DNA from: an uncultured Thermanaerothrix sp.
Lineage (GTDB): Bacteria > Chloroflexota > Anaerolineae > Anaerolineales > Anaerolineaceae
Length of the DNA: 35,500 bases
Assembly: GCF_938028735.1 (NCBI RefSeq)
Contig: NZ_CALIMF010000020.1
Coordinates: forward strand, 1-35,500
Direction of reading: 5' to 3'
This document shows positions 1-8,172 of the stretch, one piece after another. Both the position numbers and the translations under genes were made by a program. Numbering within the stretch: position 1 is the first letter of the stretch; each line of letters opens with the position of its first letter. The notes beneath the pieces were generated by a model. It saw only the letters and a list, made by a program, of their open reading frames with translations, did not search any database and was not told where the DNA came from.

Positions 1-1668
1 CACCTTCGCTAACATCTCGCTCGCATATATCTCGAGGCTCTTGCGCGCTTCCAACTTGGCTAACACCTCCTTCACCTTCGCTAACCCCTCCTCCACCTTC
101 GCTACCTCGCGCGCCTGCCCATACGCCCCCAGCGCATTGACGTACCCATGCGCTAACTTGACCTGGATCTCTACCACTTCCCCATGCCGCTGCGCAACCT
201 CTTCCAACTTGGCTAACCCCTCCTCCACCTTCGCTACCTCGCCCGCCTGCCCATAGAAATAAATAAGTAAAACCCTCGCGCGGCACCAATGAACAAGAGC
301 ACTCACTTCATCGGGCTGGGCATCAAGTCGCCTAACCAGTTCATAGTCCGGAAAATCGAGATAGAGCCGAACTAAAAACACGGCTACTCCCTCTGGATTG
401 GCCCGCCAGCCGCTTTGAACAAAGCGATTTCTTTCAGATGCGTAGAGTTCTTCGAACACATAGAGAACAAAGGCCTCACCGAATAAGTCAGGCATAACCG
501 CGGGAATGCGATCTTGGATGCGTTGGTACAAAAGGTCCTCCAATAATTTTTTATCGGGCAGTTCTCCTCCTGTATACTCCCTAGCAGCCTCTTCTGGCAA
601 CTCGCGCGCAAAAGTTGCCAGCGCTAGCAGGGGCAAGAAACGTTTCTCGAGCCCCATCCTCGTGAATTTATTGACCGTCCGTTTTGCCCAGTCCTGCAAC
701 AAATCCATCCGGCTCGACCATCGGCGTTCCTCCTCACTAAGCAATTCCTTAGCCGCCAGCGCAATTAACGGGTTACCTTCGCTCACTCGGATGATTGCAT
801 TGATCAAATTTTCATCTGGTAATTCAGTTAATTTAGTTAATTTGCGCACGCTCTCTCGGTCAAGGGCAGGCAAAGTCAGGGACTTACGATAACGGTAACG
901 CAGATATTTGTCCTGCTCTTCCAAGGCTCGTAACGGCTCAGGCAGAGCACGTTCTATCAATAGAACCCGCACGGGATGCGGCCACTGGGAGCTAGTCCTT
1001 GTCCACCCATCTAACATGCTCAAGATATCCGTAACATGCTCGACGGCATTATCCACCACGATCACTGTGGGGCGCGCTGGGCGCCATTCTGGAGTGAACC
1101 CACCCCGGTAAAAACCCGCATGGGCACGGTGCGCTTGCCGCACTTTGCGCACCCACTCCCATGCTAAACGACTTTTGCCAATCCCAGCGCCTCCGCTCAC
1201 AAACCACCACAGGAATCGGTCGCGGCGCCGTAAAAATTGGTCCAACTCTCCCAGGATTGTCTCCCGTCCCACAAAAGGGATTTCCTCAGAAGTGAAATCG
1301 AAAGGGTCGGCCACTCTGGGAGGATCGCCGATAAAAGGCGGGAGGGGAGGCAAAAAACGGTTAGTGAGAAACTCGGCCCAATTCTCAAAAAGGGAGCGCG
1401 AGGACTCGGTAAAGTTGAGGGGGATCAGCGCAAGAAAGGCCAGCAGCAACCGCCAATTTTGTAACGCCGCATCAATGACATCGCCCAGGTTCGGAAACAC
1501 AAGCACTAAATTCCCCAGTTGGTCCCGCAGCCACTGACGTAGCGCCTCAATGTTTGGTGCACCCAGCAGGGGCAGGCTTAAAACGCCCCAAACAACCGCA
1601 ACAACCACCAGATTTAGTCCACCGTAGAAGCCCCAGAAAACATAAGACTTGCCTGGACGATCGATCAT
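1..1668 (-). CDS. Membrane-anchored STAND/NACHT-type P-loop ATPase with TPR-like repeats (3' end outside window)
   Basis: The minus frame is open from ATG 1668 to the window edge (556 codons), so the C-terminus is missing. An AAGGGGAG ribosome site precedes this ATG and an in-frame stop lies upstream with no other start. The N-terminus has two hydrophobic stretches (about residues 11-36 and 73-88). Walker A is GGAGIGKS (159-166), followed by LAWEW; Walker B is TVIVVDN (about 201-207); then comes a PVRVLLIER segment typical of STAND/NACHT ATPases. From about residue 470 there are helical repeats of 44 residues around YGQAGEVAKVEEGLAKLEE, resembling TPRs. STAND ATPases are usually signal-sensing switches in which repeats bind the trigger; some act in phage defence and others in regulation. 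No effector domain is visible here, so the output is unknown. The gene is divergent from the regulator at 1909. Confidence 0.8.
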   Translation of the reverse strand, partial: MIDRPGKSYVFWGFYGGLNLVVVAVVWGVLSLPLLGAPNIEALRQWLRDQLGNLVLVFPNLGDVIDAALQNWRLLLAFLALIPLNFTESSRSLFENWAEFLTNRFLPPLPPFIGDPPRVADPFDFTSEEIPFVGRETILGELDQFLRRRDRFLWWFVSGGAGIGKSRLAWEWVRKVRQAHRAHAGFYRGGFTPEWRPARPTVIVVDNAVEHVTDILSMLDGWTRTSSQWPHPVRVLLIERALPEPLRALEEQDKYLRYRYRKSLTLPALDRESVRKLTKLTELPDENLINAIIRVSEGNPLIALAAKELLSEEERRWSSRMDLLQDWAKRTVNKFTRMGLEKRFLPLLALATFARELPEEAAREYTGGELPDKKLLEDLLYQRIQDRIPAVMPDLFGEAFVLYVFEELYASERNRFVQSGWRANPEGVAVFLVRLYLDFPDYELVRRLDAQPDEVSALVHWCRARVLLIYFYGQAGEVAKVEEGLAKLEEVAQRHGEVVEIQVKLAHGYVNALGAYGQAREVAKVEEGLAKVKEVLAKLEARKSLEIYASEMLAKV

Positions 1669-1759
1669 CTCAGCGAACTCCCCTTGTGTAGCCGCTAAAA
1701 ACCGTTCCTTGTATCCTCAGCCACGCGCCTGATCGGACTTAGGAAGGCGATTTGCTTTT

Positions 1760-1765
1760 ATTATA
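1760..1765 (-). promoter_or_regulatory. Candidate -10 box for the STAND ATPase gene
   Basis: On the minus strand a perfect TATAAT lies about 92 bases upstream of the ATG at 1668. The matching -35 region is poor (GCTTTT-like at 17 bases), so this is a tentative call. The rest of 1669-1868 shows no further gene. Confidence 0.4.
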
Positions 1766-1868
1766 GGGAATTTCAGCCCAGAAAAAGCCCGCCACCTCAA
1801 TGATTTTCAACCCCATAAACCAGAGCATGAATGAGCCCCACCCTCATCCATTCCACGAGTAAAAGTTC

Positions 1869-1896
1869 TTGACAATTGTATAAAGTCCACTATAAT
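1869..1896 (+). promoter_or_regulatory. Sigma-A promoter of the IclR-PNPOx/ABC importer operon
   Basis: TTGACA at 1869-1874 and TATAAT at 1891-1896 are separated by 16 bases. Transcription would start near 1903, so a start codon at TTG 1876 is impossible and translation must begin at ATG 1909 (near-leaderless) or ATG 1927. Confidence 0.85.
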
Positions 1897-1925
1897 AAAC
1901 TAAAGTCCATGAAAAAAGACTTTAG
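1881..1925 (+). promoter_or_regulatory. Candidate operator: TAAAGTCCA direct repeat plus CTAAAGTC/GACTTTAG inverted repeat
   Basis: TAAAGTCCA occurs at 1881-1889 and again at 1901-1909, exactly 20 bp (two helical turns) apart and bracketing the -10 box. The second copy is also half of a perfect inverted repeat, CTAAAGTC (1900-1907) and GACTTTAG (1918-1925), with a 10-base spacer. The position over the promoter and start suggests autoregulation by the IclR-type protein encoded just downstream; this is inference. Confidence 0.5.
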
Positions 1926-3060
1926 CATGGAAGACTTAACCCTCGCCCGCAGCGTCGAACGCACGCTACGCCTTATCGAAATCCTCCTCGCCCATCCCGA
2001 GGGAGTAACCCCACAGGACCTGCTGCCAAGGTTAGGGGGCGCGCGTTCCTCGCTCTTCATTTTGCTCAAAACCCTCAAGGCCTTGGGCTATCTGGACCAA
2101 TCCGAAAAACGTGGGCGTTACCTACCCGGCCCACGCCTGCTGGCGTGGCAAGCGCGGGGTGACCTCAGCCAGCAGGAACTCCTGGCCGCTTTTTATCAGG
2201 AAAGCGCCCAGGTTGCCTGGCCCGAAACGGTGGCTTTAGTGGTCCCCATCTCCGAAGGTCTGCTCGTCTTGGCGCAGGCTGAAGGCAGCCATGAAACGCG
2301 GCGGGTCTTTCAGGTGGGCAGACTTTACCCTCACCTGGAAGCCGCGCAGGCCTTGTTTACACCATCCTCCGGCCCCCCTAGCGTTGAAAACGGGCTGGCG
2401 CTGGCTATCTCTTCTGAAACCTTGGACCTAGCCGCTCCCATCTGCCCGGATGGCTTTCAGCCCCGCGCCGCGGTGGTGCTAAGCGCCCTAGCCTATCGCT
2501 GGCAACCGCAAGCCCTTTACGACCAATGGGGCAACGAATTACGTAATCTGGCGGCACGCATCTCGCATCGGCTGGGCGCCCTGACCTACTCACCTTTTGC
2601 TCCCCACCCTCTACCGGATTTACAGCCTCTAGAACCGCTAACCCCAGCCCAAATTGAGGCCTTTCTGCGCGGACCGGTCTCGGCCCGCCTGGCGTGCGTG
2701 CGCCCCGACGGTCAGCCCCATGTCATTCCGCTTTGGCAGGAATGGAACGGCCGGTCTTTCACTGTAATTGCCTGGCATGGGTCACGCTGGCCCGATTACG
2801 TCCGCCAGAATCCGGCGGTTTCTCTCACCATTGACGAGCCCTGGCCTCCTTTGCGCCGTGTGGTAGCGCGCGGGCAGGCCATCCCAATGGAGCCTCTCGA
2901 GCCGCACGATCTGCAGCACCTGCTCAATCGCCTGGCACGGCGTTATCTTGGGCGGGATCTTGCCCAGTCCTACTTTCACCAGGTTGCCCAGGTGTTCAAA
3001 ATTGAGGTCGAACATCTGCGGGGCTGGCGCGGCCTGGCCAATCCGCCTACCTCTTCATAA
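1909..3060 (+). CDS. IclR-family regulator fused to a C-terminal PNPOx-like FMN-binding domain
   Basis: 383 residues from ATG 1909 (377 from ATG 1927). The first 75 residues are a winged helix of the IclR type (ARSVERTLRLIEILLAHPEG, then a recognition helix in RSSLFILLKTLKALGYL). The middle part, about 90-235, resembles the IclR effector domain, including ETVALVVPIS and AAPICPDGFQPRAAVVLSAL. The last 130 residues (from LTPAQIEAFLRGP through RLACVRPDGQPHVIPLW and RVVARGQA) are a pyridoxamine-phosphate-oxidase-like split barrel, a fold that binds FMN, F420 or haem. It is followed by an ABC importer and is probably its regulator. The third domain is unusual for IclR proteins and may sense a flavin or the redox state; that is inference. 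It could instead be a flavin enzyme with a regulatory head. Confidence 0.82.
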   Translation: MKKDFSMEDLTLARSVERTLRLIEILLAHPEGVTPQDLLPRLGGARSSLFILLKTLKALGYLDQSEKRGRYLPGPRLLAWQARGDLSQQELLAAFYQESAQVAWPETVALVVPISEGLLVLAQAEGSHETRRVFQVGRLYPHLEAAQALFTPSSGPPSVENGLALAISSETLDLAAPICPDGFQPRAAVVLSALAYRWQPQALYDQWGNELRNLAARISHRLGALTYSPFAPHPLPDLQPLEPLTPAQIEAFLRGPVSARLACVRPDGQPHVIPLWQEWNGRSFTVIAWHGSRWPDYVRQNPAVSLTIDEPWPPLRRVVARGQAIPMEPLEPHDLQHLLNRLARRYLGRDLAQSYFHQVAQVFKIEVEHLRGWRGLANPPTSS

Positions 3061-3075
3061 TTGCGCAAAATCCAG

Positions 3076-3858
3076 ATGGACATCCACGTCAAGAATCTTG
3101 TCTTCAGTTATCCCCACTCTTCCCTAACCGTCCTGCAAGGGATCAACCTTTACATTCCTTCGGGGCAATTTGTGGCCGTTATCGGGCAAAGCGGTTGTGG
3201 CAAGTCCACCCTCTTACGTCTGCTGGCCGGCCTGCTCCGGCCCACCCACGGAGAAATTCATCTTAACGGCACAGAGGCCCATCCCCACGCAAATACCCCC
3301 ACCCTTGCCTGGATGGGCCAATCCCCTGCTCTGCTGCCTTGGCTCACGGCCTACCAAAACGTGGCTATGGCCTTGCGCTTCCTTCGAAACGGCAATCCCC
3401 CCTTGATGAGCCCCGCAGAAGCCCTAAGTCGAGTGGGTCTGGCGGCGTATGCCCATGAATACCCGCATCGCCTTTCGGGGGGCATGCAACAACGCGTGGC
3501 CCTGGCGCGTTTACTGGTTCAAGGCGCCCCCGTATGGCTGATGGATGAACCCTTTGCTGCGTTGGACGAACTGACCCGCGAACATCTCAGCAACACCCTC
3601 CTGGACCTCTGGCTGTGGTTACATCCCACCATCATATGGGTAACCCATCACATCTACGAAGCAGTGCGATTGGCAGACCGGATTCTAGTACTTTCTCCCC
3701 GACCGGCTCAAATCGTTGAGGATATCCCCGTAGTCCTGCCACGTCCGCGGGATGAAAACCATCCTGGCTTCAATGCCTACGTGACTCAACTGCGAAAGGC
3801 GCTTTTCGCTACCAACCTTCAAGGAGGCCTCACTTATGCGGGGCACGACGACGAGTAG
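3076..3858 (+). CDS. ABC importer ATP-binding protein, SsuB/TauB/ThiZ-like
   Basis: 260 residues. It energises the importer formed with the next two genes. Walker A is GQSGCGKST, the Q-loop is MGQSP, the signature is LSGGMQQR, Walker B is VWLMDEP followed by FAALDE, and the switch histidine is in VTHHIYEA, all in the normal order. The family supplies nitrate, sulfonate, taurine, thiamine-precursor and flavin importers. ATG 3076 gives the normal N-terminus; TTG 3061, directly after the regulator stop, would add five residues. Neither has a strong ribosome site, suggesting coupling to the upstream gene. Its 3' end overlaps the permease gene by 23 bases. Confidence 0.9.
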   Translation: MDIHVKNLVFSYPHSSLTVLQGINLYIPSGQFVAVIGQSGCGKSTLLRLLAGLLRPTHGEIHLNGTEAHPHANTPTLAWMGQSPALLPWLTAYQNVAMALRFLRNGNPPLMSPAEALSRVGLAAYAHEYPHRLSGGMQQRVALARLLVQGAPVWLMDEPFAALDELTREHLSNTLLDLWLWLHPTIIWVTHHIYEAVRLADRILVLSPRPAQIVEDIPVVLPRPRDENHPGFNAYVTQLRKALFATNLQGGLTYAGHDDE

Positions 3859-4597
3859 TCGGTACATCACCTGGGGCTTTGTCATTGGCACCCTGGCAGC
3901 CTGGGAGACTGGGGTATATTTTTGGGATATCCCCGTCTATTTGCTTCCGCCTCCCACCCTTATCCTACGCACATTAGTTCAAAACGCCCCGGTGTATCTC
4001 CAATCCTCACTAGTTACCTTTGGCGAGGCGCTGCTGGGGCTCTGTGTGGGCACCAGTATTGGCGTATTCATCGCTGTGCTGGTAACGTTTTGGCCGACGC
4101 TGGAGCACGGGGTCATGAGTCTGGCCATCCTGATCAAGTCCACACCGCTAGTGGCCATTGCGCCCTTGCTCACCATCTGGCTAGGGTTTGGCTGGCAACC
4201 CAAAGTGGTTATCACCGCCCTGGTTACCTTTTTCCCAGTTCTTATCAATGTCCTGGTCGGCCTGCAAACCATTGACTCCGGTCTATTAGATTTATTCCGC
4301 TCGTGGCGGGCCAGTCGATGGGAACTTTTATGGCACTTGAGACTCCCCCACAGCCTGCCTTATATCTTTGCAGCCCTGAAGGTCAGCACGCCCCTAGCAT
4401 TGATTGGCGCCATCGTTGCTGAATGGACGGGGGCTTCAGGGGGGCTGGGCCGCCTAATGTGGCTGGCCTACACCAACCTAAATTTGCCCCATCTCTTCGC
4501 CGCCATTTTTATCTTAGCAGCCGCGGGCATCGCTTTGTATCGGTTAACCACCCAGGTCGAACGGCGCCTGGCGTTCTGGTACCTTTCATCCCAATAA
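3836..4597 (+). CDS. ABC importer permease, SsuC/ThiX/RibX-like
   Basis: 253 residues with about six membrane helices. It belongs to the BPD_transp_1 family: the coupling-loop signature EAA...G region is seen around RSWRASRWELLWHLRLPHSLPYI, followed by APLALIGAIVAEWTG-like sequence (here TPLALIGAIVAEWTG). The ribosome site AAGGAGG lies about eight bases before ATG 3836, inside the end of the ATPase gene. It forms the membrane channel with the upstream ATPase and takes substrate from the lipoprotein encoded at 4617. Confidence 0.88.
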   Translation: MRGTTTSSRYITWGFVIGTLAAWETGVYFWDIPVYLLPPPTLILRTLVQNAPVYLQSSLVTFGEALLGLCVGTSIGVFIAVLVTFWPTLEHGVMSLAILIKSTPLVAIAPLLTIWLGFGWQPKVVITALVTFFPVLINVLVGLQTIDSGLLDLFRSWRASRWELLWHLRLPHSLPYIFAALKVSTPLALIGAIVAEWTGASGGLGRLMWLAYTNLNLPHLFAAIFILAAAGIALYRLTTQVERRLAFWYLSSQ

Positions 4598-4616
4598 TCC
4601 CGGAGGTTTTTAGTCT

Positions 4617-5630
4617 ATGAAGCAGCGTCCCATCTCATTGTTGTTCGTCCTCTCGCTTTTGCTCGTTTTCGGTCTCCTGACGGCCTGCCAACCATCTGTC
4701 TCTGCCCCACCACCGCGAGTTGCCCTCACTTTCATGGCAGGTTACAAACCCCAAGCCAACTTGCCGTTCGTGGGGGTCTATGTGGCTAAGGAAAAGGGTT
4801 ATTTCGACGCCGAGGGGCTGGATGTCACCATCGAGCACTCCCCTGGTCAGGGACAGCATCTTCAATTGCTTGCCGCCGGCAAGATTCAGGTAACCACCCA
4901 AGATGCAGCCGTTTTGCTCCAGCGCCGGGCAGATCCTGGTCTGCCCTTGGTTGCCATTGCCCTGATTGGGCAACGTGGTCAACAAGCCTTTGCCGCCCTA
5001 AAGGACTCGGGGATGGTAACCCCCAAAGACTGGGAAGGCCATCTCGTAGGCTACAAAGGCACGCCCCCACCAGACCTCTTTGCCTTGCTGAACGCCGCCG
5101 GTGCCGATGTTAACAAGGTCAACCTTGTTAATGTGGGGTTTGACCCCCGCCTGCTGGTTGAAGGTAAAGTAGATGTTTATCCTCTTTTCAAATCCAATGA
5201 ACCCTTCCTGTTGCGTTCCTGGGGATATGAGATCACCCTCTGGGATGCAGCGGACTACGGTGTACCAACGCTTGGGCTGACCTATGTGACCAGCGAATCC
5301 TACCTTCAGGACCACCCCGAGGTGCTGGCACGCTTCTTACGTGCCGCCTTGCGAGGCATTGACGATGCAGCACAACACCCCGACGAAGCCGTTCAAACCG
5401 TCCTGAAATATACTGGGCCAGAGACCAATCCCGATCACATGCGCTACATGCTCGAAACCGAACTAAAGGATGCCCAAAGCGACGTCACCCGCGAGCACGG
5501 CTGGGGATGGCAGACGCAGGAACAATGGCAAGCCCTGGCAGATATGCTCCACCGATATGAGGTGCTTCCCACAACCGAAGTCAGCGGCGCGTTCACAACC
5601 CGCATTTTAGAATTGGCAAAATCTCGATAA
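4617..5630 (+). CDS. NMT1/THI5-like substrate-binding lipoprotein of ABC importer (RibY/ThiY-like)
   Basis: 337 residues. The signal peptide ends in a lipobox LLTAC, so the protein is anchored by Cys 24 to the membrane. After a short linker comes the NMT1 fold: GVYVAKEKGYFDAEGLDVTIE at the start, then GKIQVTTQDA and a C-terminal helical part with HPEVLARFLRAALRG. NMT1/THI5 proteins bind pyrimidine thiamine precursors, riboflavin, nitrate or sulfonates. Chloroflexota have riboflavin importers of this type (RibXY), and the flavin domain in the operon regulator makes a flavin ligand attractive, but the sequence does not prove it. GGAGG is about 11 bases before the ATG. A strong terminator follows. 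Confidence 0.85.
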   Translation: MKQRPISLLFVLSLLLVFGLLTACQPSVSAPPPRVALTFMAGYKPQANLPFVGVYVAKEKGYFDAEGLDVTIEHSPGQGQHLQLLAAGKIQVTTQDAAVLLQRRADPGLPLVAIALIGQRGQQAFAALKDSGMVTPKDWEGHLVGYKGTPPPDLFALLNAAGADVNKVNLVNVGFDPRLLVEGKVDVYPLFKSNEPFLLRSWGYEITLWDAADYGVPTLGLTYVTSESYLQDHPEVLARFLRAALRGIDDAAQHPDEAVQTVLKYTGPETNPDHMRYMLETELKDAQSDVTREHGWGWQTQEQWQALADMLHRYEVLPTTEVSGAFTTRILELAKSR

Positions 5631-5644
5631 TTTCTCTTGCTGAG

Positions 5645-5670
5645 GAGCCCCGCCTACACTTGCGGGGCTC
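5645..5670 (+). terminator. Intrinsic terminator of the importer operon
   Basis: Perfect 9-bp stem GAGCCCCGC / GCGGGGCTC with an 8-base loop, followed by TTCTA. It sits 15 bases after the lipoprotein stop and directly next to the stop of the convergent exporter gene. Confidence 0.85.
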
Positions 5671-5672
5671 TT

Positions 5673-6869
5673 CTAAACGCTCTGCTCACGCCACAAGCGC
5701 CAGAGGCCCAGCACGAAGAAAAGCACAGCAAAGCCCGTTAACGCTGCTAACTGGGGAAACAGGTCTTCCAGAGACTTACCCCTCATGAGATAGTTAACCA
5801 TACCTTCCAATGCCCAAGTGGTTGGAAGTACATGCACAATCATTTTTACCGCATCCGGGAAAAATTCCAGAGGATACCAACACCCACCTAACAACGCCAT
5901 AACCATTCCCATTAGGATGCTCAGGTTATTGGCCTGAGCCTCGTTTTTAACCAAGGTCCCCATGAAAACCCCTATGGCTCCCGCGGCTAACGCCGAAGTG
6001 AACAGCAACACAGCCAATGTCCAGGGATCGCGCATCCAAGGCAGTCTTAGGGCGAACACCCCAAAACCAACCAACAACCCCATCTGCACTAGCGCTATGA
6101 GCACCTGTCCACCGATCGTTCCAGCCAGAAAGATGGCTTGCGAGGTTGGCGTGGTCATGATACGAGCCAGGGTACCAGTATTGCGCTCATAGGCCAGTAA
6201 CGCTGAAATTCCAAACAGAGGGATGAAAACCCAGGTAATAAGTTGACCGGCAGAGGCATGAGCCCGGGGGTCATATACCGGAGCCCTTGAGGGGCGAATC
6301 ACTTCTAGTCGCTGCGGAGCTTGCGTCCATAATACATGGGCTGATTGAAAAGCCTCGTTGAAGTATTGCTGACGTTCCTCCTCCGTTCTTAAGACACTGT
6401 ACTGCTCGGCTAACGTCACGGCTTGATGCGCCGCCTCAAAAGGAAGGCTCTCCCCACCAATCGCCGCCTGGATCGCACGTTGCACCGCCACAGCGCGCAG
6501 ATTGTTCGGCTGTTGATAAAGCAATAACTGAATTTGTTCGCCACGTCTTAAGTGTTTCTCAGAAAGATCGGCCGGTAGGTATAACCAGAAGTCCACCTTA
6601 CGGGTGCCAAAACGCGCCTCAGTCTCTGCGCGGCTTACCACCTCAGGCCGCAAGCCTGGTGTACGCTCTAACGCCTTGATCACGCGGGCCGAGATTTCAT
6701 TGGAAGCCTCATCTACAACCAAAAGGGTCACTTTCCCATCCGAACCGTAGTTGCCCATGCCTAACACAAAAGTAAACAGCACTGGCAAGAAAAGGAAGAA
6801 CAACCATTCGCTAGGTGAGGCAAAGCGTAACAAAACATCTTTGCGGATAATTGCAAAAATAGAGTGCAT
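5673..6869 (-). CDS. ABC-2 type exporter permease
   Basis: 398 residues from ATG 6869, which has a GAGGGAG ribosome site five bases upstream; an earlier TTG at 6884 overlaps the stop of the preceding gene and is less likely. One N-terminal helix (SEWLFFLFLPVLFTFVLGM), a large extracytoplasmic domain of about 170 residues, and five C-terminal helices make up the typical ABC2_membrane_3 (YhhJ/DrrB-like) topology, with the RNTGTLARIMTTPTSQ segment just before the membrane block. It pairs with the next permease and the ATPase at 8173 as an exporter; the substrate is unknown (drugs, lipids or peptides in this family). Confidence 0.88.
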   Translation of the reverse strand: MHSIFAIIRKDVLLRFASPSEWLFFLFLPVLFTFVLGMGNYGSDGKVTLLVVDEASNEISARVIKALERTPGLRPEVVSRAETEARFGTRKVDFWLYLPADLSEKHLRRGEQIQLLLYQQPNNLRAVAVQRAIQAAIGGESLPFEAAHQAVTLAEQYSVLRTEEERQQYFNEAFQSAHVLWTQAPQRLEVIRPSRAPVYDPRAHASAGQLITWVFIPLFGISALLAYERNTGTLARIMTTPTSQAIFLAGTIGGQVLIALVQMGLLVGFGVFALRLPWMRDPWTLAVLLFTSALAAGAIGVFMGTLVKNEAQANNLSILMGMVMALLGGCWYPLEFFPDAVKMIVHVLPTTWALEGMVNYLMRGKSLEDLFPQLAALTGFAVLFFVLGLWRLWREQSV

Positions 6870-6880
6870 GAATCTCCCTC

Positions 6881-8161
6881 TCAAGCCTGGGTAAAATGAC
6901 GTGAGTGCATCAAAATAACCCCTGCAAAAACAATCAGACTAACACCCATCAATATCAAGGCAAGCAGGGGTTGACCAATCTGGCTCAACGAACCGCCCCC
7001 AGCCAAAATCGCATACCCGTCTAACCCCCAGGCATTGGGGGTGACTCGACTCAGGACATACACTGGGGATGGCATACTACTCAGGTCAACGAAACTACCA
7101 CCCAACAAACCAAAGAGCAGCATCAGGGCTGAACCTGCTGAGGCAACCTGAGCCGGAGTGCGGGCCCAAGCCGCAACGAGCAACCCCCAACCCACCGCGG
7201 CCAACGCAGCACATAAAATTAATGCTATAACCCCTAAGGCATCGCCCCAGTTTAGAGAAAACAACCAGGTTGAGGTACCTATCAACACCAATTGCTGAAG
7301 CACCCCGCTAAGATAGACGCCAAAACCCTTGCCAAGTAAGATCTGGATGGGTGAGGTTGGGGTCATCATTAACCGTTGCAGAGTTTGTTGCCGGCGCTCA
7401 ACCAACAGAGAACGTGCACCGTAAGTGGCGGTGAACATCAAGAAGAGCAAAGCCATCCCTGGGGCTAGTGAGGACATGACATCCACTTCGTGAGACGGTG
7501 TCAGCCCCCCCTCGGTAATAGCCACCTGCATCAAATCTTTTGCATCATTTGCACGGGCCAGAGATTCGCCCAAAGCACGCCCAATCTCTTCGGCTTGTGT
7601 GGATTGAATCGCGCCTGCAGTCACCAACGGCGTTATAGCCGTCAACCCCAGAACGCGTCCCTTTTCAACCCGGAAGAGAAACTCACGCACGATGCTTTCG
7701 ATAATTGCAACGCTGTTCGGACGCCCGGGATTGGCGTAGATCTGAATAGCAAGGTTCGATGAAGATGAAGGTGACCACGCCTGCCATTCCTTTGCTAACG
7801 GGATCAAACTCTGGGTAAAGCCGGTTGGGACAATAATTGCCGCCGCTACCTGATCTGCTTCAACCTGTTGTTTGGCTGTCTCCACATCCGGGACCAAGAC
7901 GGGCTCAAGTAAAACTGCCAATTCGGGTGAAGAGAGCACATTCACCAAAGCATTTCCCAGCATTTGACCATCTTGATTTACAATTGCTACAGGAATATCA
8001 CGGGGGCCGCTTGATTGACTTACACCTCCTCCCATCCGACCACTAATCAAGCCCATTCCAAACGTCAGCAGAAACGGCCCGATTAAGATCATCAACACCA
8101 TTGAACGATCGCGAAGGATCAAAAGTAAATCTTTAAGAGCAATCAGCAAAATCCGTCGCAT
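6881..8161 (-). CDS. ABC-2 type exporter permease
   Basis: 426 residues with the same layout as the neighbouring permease: an N-terminal helix (SMVLMILIGPFLLTFGMGLI), an extracytoplasmic domain to about residue 230, the ERRQQTLQRLMMTPTSP segment, and five C-terminal helices. Both permeases carry the RxxTxxR(I/L)MxTPTS motif, so they look like paralogues forming a heterodimeric channel. It starts 11 bases after the ATPase stop and ends 11 bases before the next permease start, so the three genes are one transcription unit. Confidence 0.88.
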   Translation of the reverse strand: MRRILLIALKDLLLILRDRSMVLMILIGPFLLTFGMGLISGRMGGGVSQSSGPRDIPVAIVNQDGQMLGNALVNVLSSPELAVLLEPVLVPDVETAKQQVEADQVAAAIIVPTGFTQSLIPLAKEWQAWSPSSSSNLAIQIYANPGRPNSVAIIESIVREFLFRVEKGRVLGLTAITPLVTAGAIQSTQAEEIGRALGESLARANDAKDLMQVAITEGGLTPSHEVDVMSSLAPGMALLFLMFTATYGARSLLVERRQQTLQRLMMTPTSPIQILLGKGFGVYLSGVLQQLVLIGTSTWLFSLNWGDALGVIALILCAALAAVGWGLLVAAWARTPAQVASAGSALMLLFGLLGGSFVDLSSMPSPVYVLSRVTPNAWGLDGYAILAGGGSLSQIGQPLLALILMGVSLIVFAGVILMHSRHFTQA

Positions 8162-8172
8162 TCCTGTCCTCC

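Noticed and set aside
1..300. CRISPR or non-coding tandem repeat
   Set aside because: The repeat period is 132 bp, a multiple of three, and the minus frame is open and codes for regular helical repeats.
384..1537. Plus-strand reading frames in this region
   Set aside because: They are shadows of the continuous minus-strand ATPase frame, which has Walker motifs and a ribosome site.
1876..1908. TTG 1876 as start of the IclR-type regulator
   Set aside because: It lies between the -35 and -10 boxes of the promoter and would not be transcribed.
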